Below, piece after piece: positions 20,891 to 32,025 of a stretch of 64,000 nt of DNA (position 1 is its first letter; each line of letters begins with the position of its first letter). The stretch is taken from NCBI GenBank assembly GCA_949825045.1, contig OX463832.1, positions 25,662,552 to 25,726,551 on the forward strand, in the 5' to 3' direction. The notes beneath the pieces are model-generated. The model saw only the letters and a program-made list of their open reading frames with translations, had not been told where the DNA came from and ran no database searches. The position numbers were made by a program, and so were the translations under genes. This DNA is from Argyresthia goedartella. Lineage: Eukaryota > Arthropoda > Insecta > Lepidoptera > Argyresthiidae.

Positions 20891-21689
20891 ATAAATAATA
20901 GAAATCTGTCCAGAAGTTTCGTTGACCGGAATAATGATGTCATCCAGGTAAACGAAATTGCGTATTATTTCTTTACTGTGACTTATCAGTGGAGATTAAG
21001 GTCATTTTCATACGATTAATTAGTTTATAATATGGTGTACGTATGGACTTGACTGTCAGACAGACAGATTTCGGAGACTTGTTTTCGTGTATTTTGACGA
21101 TATTCGCATCCCGACCGGGGGGAAGCAATAAGGCTTGTTTTTATTTTTTTTGTTTTAACTTGGTGAATTATGTGTGGTGTTAACGTTCTTTGTTTGCATT
21201 ATTTTTTTACTTATGTGCCGTATATTCGTATTGATTTAAGCTCACTTTTCACTGTGTGATATAATGTAGGTATTACATTATATCCCTTAATGAATAGTGA
21301 GCTTTATTATATTATTGATTATCTGAAGACAGATTTCTTAGTCTCATAATTTTCGATAACGATCTGTTACCATGTAGTCGATTTAATAATTTGTTGGCGT
21401 CCAAATCCGCGTTCCAAATTTCTGACTCGGCTTCAAAAAAATTTGGTCTGAGGGCGCTAAAGAACACTTTATACATAGCAATACTAAGTACATCAATAAG
21501 TTTAGACTTGGGGTTTGCCAGCGATATGTGGAGCGCAGAATCCTTGCGGACCTGGACCGAGTCCGAAACACCGAGTAGCGCTCCAAAACTATTATAAATA
21601 CTAAATTTATTAAAAGCTATTATTATTAGCTAAATTTATTGCGCAAAATATAGACAGATAAATTGAAAAAAATACAATGCATGACATAG
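20891..21689. other. intergenic stretch, nothing assigned
   Basis: AT-rich. Both strands are open over 21383-21597 but show no known domain. Confidence 0.3.
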
Positions 21690-21762
21690 GTCGAAGATGT
21701 AGGTAAGCGGATAACGGGACTTAGGGGGGAGATGGGCGGGACACTTGGCTAGACAGGATGAC
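21690..21762 (+). mobile_element. RTE 3' fragment, left half
   Basis: GATGTAGGTAAGCGGATAAC then AGATGGGCGGGACACTTGGC (WAGHLA) and AGACAGGATGAC, where it is broken by a Jockey insertion. The sequence resumes at 22843. Confidence 0.7.
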
Positions 21763-22842
21763 AAGTCAAGTCAAGTCAAAGATTTTTATATGTGTGTGAA
21801 TAGTGAAGGTATTATCATTATCATTATTATCATTATAATATATAATAGCTCAAAAATTGAGACTTAATGAACGTCATAACATAATCAAGCTTATTATAAC
21901 ATTAAGTAGGTGCCTAATTATTACATAGAAAATAATATATATAGGGTGCAATGAACTGGTTTAATGCCAGATGTCGCTTTCTTGTAAAAAGTCATTAATT
22001 GTGTAGTAGGCCTTTGTGCACAAAGTGTGCTTTATACATACATTTTTTGAATCGAGCGTCAGTTAAGTTTTGTATTTCTTGCGGAATTTTATTGTAGAAG
22101 GCGTATACAGTGTCCCATAAAAGAACTGCTAACTTTTGTGAGTCTGAACATTGGAAAAGGTTTTAAAGCTACTGATATTTTTCCTCACATACATTATGTT
22201 TTCATAGATATATTGACTTGCAACTGTTAGGATGTTGGTTTCTTTGAAAAAATATCTCAGAGATTCTCTATTACATAGCTTATAAATATATTGGATCGCT
22301 CTCTTCTGCAAAATGAAGATGGTCTCAATGTCAGCTGCCCGTCCCCATAGTAGTATGCCGTAGGACGTAATGCTATGGAAATAACTAAAATATACAAGCC
22401 TAGCAGTTGCAACGTCAGTCAATTCCCTGATTCTTTTAACCGCATATGCTGCGGAGCTAAGTCTATGTGCTAATTTTACAATATGGGGTCCCCATATTGT
22501 AAAATTAGCTGTAGTTTGGAATCATTAGTGATGCCGAGAAATACAGTTTCATGTACTAGTTTTAGTTTGTCTTTCCCCAATACAATGTTACACTCAACTT
22601 GCCTTATATTAGGTAACGTGAATTTTATGCACTGTGTCTTTTTTAAATTCAGAAACAAGTTATGGGCAGTAAACCAGTCTAGTACTCGCAAGAGAGCATT
22701 ATTTATTTCCTGTAAGTCATTTTCCTGTCTTCTAATTTTAAAAATTAGTGACGTAACATCTGCAAATAATACCATCTCTTACATGTTTTGTACCATGAAT
22801 GGCAAATCATTTGCATACACAAAACATATTGGACGGTGGACC
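21763..22842 (-). pseudogene. Jockey-type LINE, 5'-truncated, inserted in an RTE fragment
   Basis: The minus strand encodes the end of the RT palm (NLFLNLKKTQCIKFTLPN, LGITNDSKLQ) and the C-terminal domain (VYFSYFHSITSYGILLWGR, FILQKRAIQYIYKL, SQYIYENIMYVRKNI). The minus-strand 3' end is a TTGACTTGACTTG tail at 21770-21785. A 14-bp templated insertion near 22470-22490 breaks the frame and creates a perfect palindrome. It is non-functional. Confidence 0.8.
22470..22510. repeat. perfect 20-bp-arm palindrome within the Jockey RT
   Basis: GCTAATTTTACAATATGGGG, one T, then its exact reverse complement. Related Jockey copies (60306-60330) lack the left arm. See findings. Confidence 0.9.
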
Positions 22843-23072
22843 AAAGCAGTCATACGGTGGTGGCCAAGGGGAGCGACAAGGCCAGTGGGCAAAGCACGCG
22901 CCTGATGGTCCGACGATATACTAATATATACTATACAGGATATACGACAGGATCTATGAATATATTCATTGAATGGCTGCGGTCGGCACAGGACCGTAGG
23001 GGTTGACGCTATAGAGAAGAGGCCTTTGCCCAGCAGTGAGTTGATATGGGCTGAGCATGATGATTATGATGA
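22843..23072 (+). mobile_element. RTE 3' fragment, right half
   Basis: Resumes with GGTGGACCAAAGCAGTCATA, CAAGGCCAGTGGGCAAAGC and TGGTCCGACGATAT, then GGCACAGGACCGTAGGGG and a GATGATTATGATGAC tail. It continues the frame broken at 21762. Confidence 0.75.
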
Positions 23073-23589
23073 CAATAAAAGGCAAGATTGGCGCTTCGCT
23101 AATTGCCGAACTTATATTAAAATCGAACTATAATTATCGAACTGTTATTATGAAACACTCGTATAATAAAGCCTCTCATTATGGAAGTCACATTAGCTAC
23201 TACATATTATTTTTATTATTATGGAATAATATTCCACTAAAGTAAGTACATGTAGTTGGGTTAAACTATAGAAAATAAAACCATTATGATTATGTTCTTT
23301 TTCATTAGTCATCAAATTCAGAATCTAAATATTCAACAGACGAATCTGTTGTTACATTTCATGATCTTCATGATCAGATTGTACTGGTTCGATTCTAGAC
23401 ATATCAGACTCATTGTCAGTTGTCAGACAACCAGTCAGTTTCACTATCACTGCCGCCAACATTTATAATAAGTTGTTCAATTTCTCTTTCAATAACCAGT
23501 CCCTTGCATCTATATAACTCTTCTAGGTTTTTAGTACGCTCGCAGCAATTATTCCATGTATTAGAGTTATATCCTCAAAACAGTTTTGT
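23073..23589. other. AT-rich stretch, nothing assigned
   Basis: No recognised repeat or exon. Just beyond it a proline- and glutamine-rich frame begins (next entry). Confidence 0.3.
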
Positions 23590-25206
23590 ACAAGCTGCAG
23601 GAACGTGATATATCTAAAGCAACATTCTTTCCTTTTACTAAGCCTTTTATTAAGCCTTCGCAGCAGTTTGGGTATAAGCCACCGCAACAACTAGGATACA
23701 GACCACCACAGCAATTCAGTTATAGGCCCCCTCAGAATATTCCACCCCCTACGTACAAACCCCCATAGCTAGATAACGATGTTTCCATGCGAACGGCAAA
23801 ACCGAAATCAAGTTTCCCACTTATCGAACTTGAAGTGGACGGCGAAATAGAGCAATCATATGAGTATTACAATAACTCATACGAGTATGTGCCGGAGAAT
23901 GACGAATGCAATTATTTAGAGTCACACTCAGAATACTGCGATTACGTAGGTGACAATAACGACCCGAAAATGGACTTGGAAACATCTGACGCAAATGTAA
24001 ATTTTCACATAGTAGCCTCGGATTACAGCCACAGGAAATTATATTACATTACAATGATAACCTTAAGTTACAATTTGTATATTTACCTGAAATAAATGCA
24101 AAATTTATGACTGATACTGGAAGTAGCCGATCTGCCATAATACCCCGTAAAGCAGATTAATACTACCAGGCTCAAAAGCGACAAGAACCCTTTAAAGTAA
24201 TTAACACACATGCTACCAACAATCATAACGAGGTAATAGTTATACCATTGCCCAGGAAATTCAGGACTATAATCATCACACCTTTTGTGTGTTTCAGGTA
24301 GACGAACAATATGATGGATTATTAGGTATAGACTTGTTAAAGGAGCTAGGAGCCACAATAGACATCAGATCACAAATCCTTCACACGACTACGACTTCTA
24401 TCCCGATCTATTGTAGCATGACTCCATACAAGATAATCATCTCACCACGCACTGAACAAAGATTGCAACTACCTAAGAATTTATATTCAGGAAAGGCTAT
24501 TATAAATTACATGCAATTTTGTGAAGGCATACGTATACCTTGTACTGTAGTAACCTGTAAAAATGTTCATGCCACCATTCAGAATAGTACAACACGAAGA
24601 CGCGATATATGTAAAACCTGTTTGATAAATTATTAATATTAATTTTTATTATTTATTTTATTATATTATTAATAAATTAGGAAAGAGATGCTTCTATAAT
24701 CGATTTAGCAAGCGGTTATCATCAGATAGAGATAGATAAAAGAGACCAAGAAAAGACCGCGTTTACCATCCGACACGGACACTTTGGATTCAGTAGGATG
24801 CCCTTTGGGTTAAAAACAGCACCCGCTACCTTTCAGAGAACTATGGACCATGTGTTACGAAGTCTACAGGGCATACACTGTATGGTGTACCTTAATGACA
24901 TCATAATATACTCTCAAAGCCTTGAAGAACGCTTGCAAAGACTTAGCAGTTTTTGGTAGATTCAGAGCAATAAATTTCCAATTTCAACTTGATAAGACCG
25001 AATTCCTTAAGAAGGAGGTACTTTACCTAGGATACACACTAACCCCTAATGGCCTTTTAACAAATGAAGATAAAGTACATGCAGTTTTAAATTATCCAAT
25101 CCCAAAAACTACTACAGAAATAAAGAGCTTTTTAGGCTTAATTGGTTATTACCGCCGGCTTATCAAGGATTTTGCGAAAATCACTAAGACATTGACCAAT
25201 TGCTAA
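23590..25206 (+). pseudogene. Gypsy/Ty3-type LTR retrotransposon remnants (gag end, PR, RT)
   Basis: Pieces in pol order: a proline/glutamine-rich gag-like tail (GYRPPQQFSYRPP) at 23600-23768; an acidic segment at 23787-24030; a protease active-site block FMTDTGSSRSA near 24108-24140; LLGIDLLKELGA near 24320; and RT at 24680-25200 with LASGYHQIEIDK, FGFSRMPFGLKTAPATFQR, YLNDIIIYS and LGYTLTPNGL. The catalytic YxDD reads YLND, and several frames are broken. No LTRs were found. It is an old, inactive copy. Confidence 0.8.
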
Positions 25207-25463
25207 GGCAAATTTCTTAAGAGAAACATAATCAAATCGTCATCAACCAAGAGTACATAAAATATTTTTTTTATGGGTTACCTACACAAATGATTAATTT
25301 AACTAGAATAGTAGGGCAGTAAGGATTAAAACACTACCTTAATTGGGCGGATTTACCCATAACTTTTTGTCTTACTTTAGTCAGATTTTCAGATTCTTTT
25401 TTTTTATTGAATATAAATAAATAAATTATCTTATTCAACGTCAAAATTATACTTACTTATAAC

Positions 25464-25924
25464 TAGTGATTCAACGAATACTACTTTTACGAATACGAAT
25501 ACGAATATCACAACTACTATTCGGTGAATACGAATACGAATATCTCACCATGGTAATAAAAGACTAATTTATTTGATGAATTTCTATTCTCCTAATAATT
25601 AAAATTTACAATAGGCAAATTTTTACTTAAAAAACATAAAATTTGTAGATTTTCTGGTTTTAGGCGATTTCTTTTTTCAGTCTGGATGTTTCCAGCTGTT
25701 GAAAAAAGTGTTTCCGAAGCGACTGAACATGGCTTCAGTGAAAAATATTTTTGAGCGAGTTTTTTCAGACTTGGAAAATGGACATCTTCTCGCCAAAAGG
25801 CCATTGGATCATCGTATTTTTACGTGCCGACCACCGACGCGCGAATTCGCCGAATACGAATATTCAGTAAATGTCTATTATTCGGCGAATACCAATATTC
25901 GTATTCGTATTCGTTGCATCACTA
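25464..25924. mobile_element. hAT deletion derivative with perfect 8-bp target duplication
   Basis: Terminal inverted repeats TAGTGATTCAACGAATAC (left) and its near complement GTATTCGTTGCATCACTA (right) bound a 461-bp element. CTTATAAC is duplicated exactly at 25456-25463 and 25925-25932, the 8-bp hallmark of hAT insertion. Subterminal GAATACGAATACGAATA arrays lie at both ends. Confidence 0.88.
25592..25804 (-). pseudogene. hAT transposase C-terminal dimerisation domain remnant
   Basis: Minus-strand open frame of 70 codons with FPSLKKLAQKYFSLKPCS, ASETLFSTAGNIQTEKRNRL and ENLQILCFLSKNLP, the classic hATC dimerisation motif. The catalytic domain and BED finger are deleted. The open frame is entirely inside the hAT derivative, so the element kept only the extreme C-terminus between its ends. 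Confidence 0.85.
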
Positions 25925-25959
25925 CTTATAACTACAAGTCAATTTTTTTATAAGTATAA

Positions 25960-26590
25960 AAAAAGACTCCACCGTTTCGGAAGGTGGGCCTTGGGGTTAA
26001 GAAGAAACGGCAAGAAACTCCCCCATTAACTCCCTTACCTTCTTTTTTTAAAGGGACTTCACAACAGGTACTGGTTTCGGTCTAATGAAATTCGCCGGCG
26101 AGTGATAGACTTGATCCATCGCCCCTCGTCGAATTTATGTGCGCTGAGATGGTATGGACCGTGCAGTTTTGTCATCTAAGTATTCCTTAATACTATAATA
26201 GGACTGTCTTATCAGCTCATTTTTAACATAGTTTTTTAACCTCTTTTCAGGGAGGATCAATGATTCCTGTGGTATTTTATTGTAGAAGCGAATACAGTGC
26301 CCCATGTATGATGTGCCTACTTTACTTAGTCTAAATAATGGTAGTGCTAACCTATTTCTATTTTTAGTGTTAATTGTATGGCTATCACCTACAGTTTTAA
26401 ATAAAGCAACGTTTTTTCTTACATGCATGATATTCTCGTATATATATTGACAGGTAAGCATTATAATTTCTTTGAATTTTTCTCTTAATGATTCTCTAGC
26501 ATCTAATTGATATATCGCCCTGATCGCCCTTTTTTGTAAAACAACTATCGTATTTATATCTGCTGCTCTCCCCCAGAGCAGTTTAACCGC
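25960..26590 (-). pseudogene. Jockey-type LINE 3' fragment
   Basis: Minus-strand CQYIYENIMHVRKN, NRNRLALPLFRLSKVGTSY, CIRFYNKIPQESL and YYSIKEYLDDKT form the Jockey C-terminus. The 3' UTR runs to about 25960. Upstream the frame is truncated near 26590. Confidence 0.7.
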
Positions 26591-26659
26591 ATTCCATAAG
26601 ACTAGTTTAACCGATTCATTTCAGTTAAACTAACATTGTAAATAACTTTCAGTTAACTA

Positions 26660-27029
26660 ACATTCTAACCCCGGTGACAGATAGACAGACGGGTCCCATT
26701 TTGCACCCTTCGGGTACGGAACCCTAACAATTAGAGCCAAAATTTCGGAATGTTTGAATTTTTCCTGGTTTTGTAGAAAAAACACTACTTTTGTTTGAAA
26801 TTTCAAGCTTGTAGGTCTCCTAAAAGTACATCAGCATTTTGATAATCGATGAGTCAGTGACAAAATGACGGAACTTTGAACGGCTGTCGTTTCCAACATA
26901 TTGGTTCAATTTGAGTGGATTTTAGGAATTGGCCTATTTAAATTGTACCCTATTAGTCACAGAAAATTCAGGTGTCTAGCTTTATCTACAGCATAGCTAC
27001 AGGGGGTCGAAGATACCCCGAAGTGCTTC
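26660..27029 (-). repeat. GGGTTCC-type repeat joined to the repeat seen at 350-735
   Basis: Minus-strand AGGGTTCCGTACCCGAAGGG ends at 26726, and GAGTCAGTGACAAAATGACG with CTAGCTTTATCTACA follows at 26850-26995. Both blocks also lie near each other at 350-1140, so they may be parts of one long repeat. Confidence 0.5.
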
Positions 27030-27544
27030 CTGTACAGGATGGTACGGCTCAGCTTCTTTGCTTGACTTGGCGGGGGCACTACCGTGCCCCCAGATACACC
27101 TGTGAAATAATAATTGAAAAAATATACTTATTTGGATAACATGTGTGAATATTTTGCGTTTCCGATGATATTACACACACACGTATATAATTTCAAACCT
27201 CTCCTTTTTTTAAACGGGTCTAAAAAAACTGTCAAGGCTTTGTTTGTTTTGTACAAGTTGCCATCCGCTGTTTTTTTTCATAATGGCGTTCCCTTTAAGT
27301 TCGGTACCTTAAAAATATTCAAGTTCTTAGAGTCCTGTTCAATCAATATCTTCGACGGAACGGTCAAATCATCAACAGTTTGCGTAATCTGTCCCTCACA
27401 TTTAAATAAATTACGGCAGTTTAAGTTGCGAATTTGTCTGAAAAGTGTTATTGGCTTGCAATACGGAGTACCAGTGATAGTTATACCTCGTAACGTGCTC
27501 CCTAACAAGCTATAAATCTAATTTTGATAACTATCTTATTCGCT
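27030..27544. other. unidentified stretch before LINE-A
   Basis: Plus and minus strands are both open over 27114-27515; the minus frame includes LFKCEGQITQTVDDLTVPS. No domain was recognised. Confidence 0.25.
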
Positions 27545-27764
27545 AAGTGCCGCCGTGGCTACAAACGAGTAAGGCGCCCGTGCATGCTATTCTCGCGGTT
27601 AAGTGTTCTACGTTCGGGTCAGTGTTGCGCGCAGTGGGACCGGGGCGCACGAGCATAGCAACTGTGCATAGTGATTCACCTGTCCAGTGCTGCGGTCATT
27701 GAGTGCCTACATAGAAACGACACATGACTAGAACCTAATCAATTGTCTCTGTGAGGACTACCAA

Positions 27765-28577
27765 ATGAAATGCGCCGGTTGTAAATCCACTGCAGCCAGA
27801 GATGTTAAGTACTACAGCTGCTCTTCTCAGTCATGTAAAGAGGTCTATTGCTCCCTCTGCACCGATATCAGATCCATGACCCCAAATCGCCTAAAAATAT
27901 GGATTTGTCCACTATGCCAGTCTAAGCAGAAGAAGACTGGCAACAATGCAAGTACTCCAGTTAGGAACTTGGGTGATCTCGCTACCTTACGGAAAACTTC
28001 TTCCGCGTCTAAATCTGACGAAGGAGTAGGTAGCAACGCCAGCAGCGGTGATGGAAACGGCAATGTGGACGGCGAAGTCAACAGTGAAATGATAGGCGAT
28101 GGTAATGGGGGTGGAAGCGGCGGCGGTGGAGTTAGCGACGGTTGCGACGTCCCTAAGACTAGCGTAAGAAGTGGTAGGGAAGACAGTGTCATCAACAATG
28201 CAGCTACTACCACGAATGAGGATGGAGCAGGAGCAACATCTGAAACTGGAGTTGGTGCGATGTCTACAAATGGGGACAACCACTTGTCTGCCCTGATACG
28301 CTCCGAGATCTCCAAGTGTTTGCGCTCCGAGCTACCGAGAATCCTAAAGGACGCTTTAGCTCGAGAACTGGCACCATTGCAAAAACAAGTAACTGAACTC
28401 ATTGAGGCGGTGTCCTTTATCGACGGACGTAACGACGATATGAACCGTCAGTTACTGTCACGAGAAGATGATATCAAGGCGCTGCTGGTTTCAAATGAGC
28501 TACTCAAGTCGAATGTGAAATCTCTAATCATGTCTCACTCATGGAACAACGTGCTCGAGAGGCCAACTTGGAAATAA
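27765..28577 (+). pseudogene. LINE-A ORF1, N-terminal part with PHD-like zinc finger
   Basis: Starts MKCAGC and holds a C4HC3-like finger (CAGC, CSSQSCKEVYCSLC, WICPLCQ, residues 3-52), a long low-complexity Gly/Ser/Asn region (70-165) and a predicted helical segment (ISKCLRSELPRILKDALAR) before a coiled-coil-like stretch. It likely binds element RNA in the RNP. A frameshift near 28540-28560 moves the rest to another frame. Confidence 0.75.
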
Positions 28578-29035
28578 ATGGAATACCCGAATTCAAAACC
28601 GAGAACCTTACTCAGACACTAGTACAAATCGGCAAGGTGGCATCACTGCCTGTTGAGGACAGGGACATCTTATCCTGCTTTAGAGTCGCCAAAACGGACT
28701 CCAGCAGTAGTCGTCCCAGAACTGTCATTGCCAAACTACGAAGCCCCCGATGTCGCGACGATCTTCTGGCAGCAGTATCTAAGTACAATCGAGACCATAA
28801 GCAAGAGAAGCTCAACAGTAGTTTGATTGGCCTAGGTGGAGAAAAGTCAGCTATTTTCTTGGGCGAACATTTAACTCCTGACAGACGGTCATTGCATGCT
28901 GCTGCTCGAATTAAATCTAAGGAGATTGGATACAAGTTTGTCTGGGTCAGGAATGGAAAAATCTACATGGGTAAAGCTGAAAACTTGCCTGCTGTTATTA
29001 TAACAAGTGTTAATTTTTTAAATAAACTAGTTTAA
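28541..29035 (+). pseudogene. LINE-A ORF1, C-terminal domain
   Basis: Continues ORF1 in a second frame: REANLEINGIPEFKTENL, LSCFRVAK, RTVIAKLRSPRCRDDLLAA, FLGEHLTPDRRSLHAAARIK and YKFVWVRNGKIYM. This matches the conserved C-terminal domain seen in ORF1 of many lepidopteran LINEs (related to the FP-type domain). The few overlapping codons show a 1-nt-class frameshift, not a second gene. Confidence 0.75.
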
Positions 29036-29714
29036 TATTATTTTTCAACACACCTGCTCGTAAAGTAGGTTTTATTACAGCGTATTTACACTGATAATGC
29101 AGAATATTACCCATGCCGTGCCTTTTACATTACATTATCGCACTAGTGCCTTTTCATTACATATCTTTTTAAATATTAGCAAGAAGTATTAATGTTTCGA
29201 AAACAGCTAAGTAGTTATTTGCGTAAATATAAAATTCAATTCAAAATGTGATAAATAATTAAAAAAATTCATGAAACTGCTTGTTAGCTTGTTGGTATTT
29301 ATATTTTGACGGTGTATTTTTACCTATAAATACCCAATTTCAAAATTTATAAATATGTGGCTGATTAGCTACTTTGCCGGTACCCTTATCTCAGACTTGC
29401 GCGCGCATGCAGCGCTGAGCGCGCGAAAAAATAAAATTACGGCCGCCATCTTTTAAATGGGTTTCTGTTTGTTAAGTTTATTCACAGTATTGCATTTCGT
29501 TAGTTTTATTTACTTTTCCTCGCAAGTGTGTTGAAAAACGTCGTATGAAACACGTGAACATTGGTCATTACACTTCTCGTCTCCATTAAGCCTTCGCCTT
29601 CGGCTCAGGCTTAAAAACCGACTCAAGTGTAATGACCAACATACCACACTTGTATCATAATGTACTATTATGATTCTGTACCACGTGAAAGTTTATTGTT
29701 TTTCCTGTATATAA
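29036..29714. other. inter-ORF region with a foldback insertion
   Basis: About 680 bp separate ORF1 and ORF2, more than usual. A hairpin TTGGTCATTACACTT (29561-29575) / AAGTGTAATGACCAA (29625-29639) with an inner TAAGCC..GGCTTA stem, and outer GCAAGTGTG/CACACTTG arms, suggests a small MITE inserted here. Confidence 0.5.
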
Positions 29715-30404
29715 TTTGCGAATATTTACTATCAAAATCTGAGAGGAATGCGATCTAAAACACATATAATTTACAAGAATATCTTACAAAATCATTATGA
29801 TATAATAATACTTACTGAAACCTGGCTAAATGACAATATCAATAATTGTGAAATTGCAGACCAAAGATATCAAGTTTATCGACGCGACCGAGATGTGGGG
29901 TCTGATTTGGTAAACAAACTTGACGGGGGAGGCGTGTTAATAGCCGTAAAAAAATCAATTAACTCTATCAGAATGAAAGATTGGGAAAGTAGGAACTGTG
30001 AGGATTTGTGGATTGTAGTTGGGTTGATGGAGGGAAGGTTCCTTAAACGTATTGGCATAGGTGTAGTGTACCTATCGACACCACCAAAGTTTCCTGAAAT
30101 TAATGCCTACTTAGAAAATACCACGGATATACTGGGAGTACTGGTCGATTACATTGTGGTTGGTGATTTCAATATGAGCTTCATAACCTGGTCTGTAGGT
30201 GATGACGCGCAAAGAGAGCGTTTCACACCGAACAATTATCATAACAAGTTTGGCCATGCCCTGGTTGATTTCATGTCCCTAACCGATATGCATCAATTCA
30301 ATGCAGTCAAAAACTACCAAGACAAGATCTTGGATCTGGTTCTTAGTAGTACTCCTTGTGAGGTTACTAGACCAGACCACATTATCAGTAAATTGGACCC
30401 CTAG
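29715..30404 (+). pseudogene. LINE-A ORF2 endonuclease (APE type)
   Basis: In-frame from YYQNLRGMRSKTHIIYKNI (upstream of the first ATG at 29748) through IIILTETWL (catalytic glutamate), GGGVLIAV, YIVVGDFNMSFITW (GDFN) and LVLSSTP to RPDHI. The final catalytic SDH-type block is weakened. The frame closes at 30404 and RT continues in the next frame, so there is a frameshift near 30380-30400. Confidence 0.8.
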
Positions 30405-32025
30405 CATCCTCAATTATCCATTAATACACGTTTTAAAAAATGTAAACACAAATGTTCTACCACCTAATCCTAGAACTGACTACAATTTCTTTAAAGCTGA
30501 TTATGAGAAAATCATACCAAGTCTTAAATCAATAGATTGGCCAAAATGTTTTATAAATTCTGACAATACTGATGCACATGTCGAGATTTTCTACGAGAAT
30601 TTGAGAGATGTAATTTTACTGCATGTTCCTAGGAGGAAATCTCGCAACCAGACACATCCCCCATGGTTCAGCACAGACCTAATTAAGTTGCTTAAAGAAA
30701 AATACAAATTGAGACTACGGGCGCAAAGGTACAAAAATCCTAGGGACAGGCAAGAATACCAAATTCTCCGGAAGCGATGTGACAGGCTTTTTAACACACG
30801 TTATAGAGAATACTTGAACAAAGTAGAATGCAGTCTGAAACATAATCCTAAAGCATTTTGGAGCTATGTAAAAAGCAAAAGATCGGCCAAGGAAATGTTT
30901 CCATCCATTATGCACCGTGGCAATCAGTCTGCTGATACAGGTACCGGTGTAGCTAATCTGTTTGCTTCCCAGTTTAGTTCTACTTTTAGTTTTGATACTC
31001 GCATCATGTTGTCGTCATCCACTGTAGTACCAGCCGGGTATTGGCATCCACAATCGAAACTTATCAACAACATTGTCCTCACCGAAAATTCTATACTTAA
31101 GGCTCTTAAAAACCTAAATCAAAATAAAGGAGCAGGTCCTGATGGTATTCCACCTATATTTCTGAAGAGATGTGCATCTGCTCTGTCTTATCCGCTCTCA
31201 CTAATATTCAACATGTCTCTAAGGAGTGGTGTATTTCCATCTGAGTGGAAAAAAGCGCGTATAGTACCAGTGTATAAGAAGGCTGCCAACGATGACGTCA
31301 GCAACTATAGGCCTATCTCTATCCTATCTGCCTTCTCTAAGCTGTTCGAAGTATTAATATGCCCTATTGTAACCAACCATACGAGGAACCAAATACGTAC
31401 ACAGCAGCATGGTTTTCAGCATAAAAAATCTGTAGTTACCAATCTGGCTTCCTTCATCACTGATGTTATTGAAAGTGTTGATGAAGGAAGCCAAGTTGAT
31501 GCTGTCTATACCGACTTCAGTAGTGCATTTGACAAAGTCTCACATACTATTCTGATAAGCAAGTTAAAATGTCAATACGGCATTCACGGGACTCTGCTTG
31601 AATGGTTCGATTCATATTTGAATAAAAGACCTCAGATTGTGGTTATCAACGGTTATGAATCTCAGAGTTATACCGCTACGTCTGGTGTCCCACAGGGCTC
31701 ACACCTGGGACCGATTCTGTTTGTGCTCTTTGTTAACGACATTGTGTCTTGTATTAGACATAGTGACTGTTCCCTTTTCGCTGATGACATGAAAGTCTAC
31801 AAGCAAATTGACTGTGAGAGAGATGTTCGCTTACTACAAGAGGATCTGGACCGCGTGCACGAGTGGTGTATCGACAATCAGATGCTTCTGAATACGTCTA
31901 AATGCCAATTCATTAGATTCACTCGCAAGAAAAAGCCAATTTTGGCACACTATCGCATAAATAATGATGAAATTGGTGAAATCACACAGATTCGTGACCT
32001 CGGAGTAATTCTGGACTCAAAATAA
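30301..32025 (+). pseudogene. LINE-A ORF2 reverse transcriptase
   Basis: True RT sequence starts about 30400 (the first 30 codons are out of frame). Motifs in order: KGAGPDGIPPIFLK, NYRPISILSAFSKLFE, QQHGFQHKKSVVTNL, YTDFSSAFDKVSH, TSGVPQGSHLGPILF and LFADDMKVYKQ with an intact catalytic ADD near 31780. It ends at DLGVILDSK where another retroelement was inserted. The C-terminus resumes at 33842. Confidence 0.85.

Noticed and set aside
27845..28402. 185-codon minus-strand ORF over LINE-A ORF1
   Set aside because: Antisense shadow of the Gly/Ser-rich ORF1 linker.
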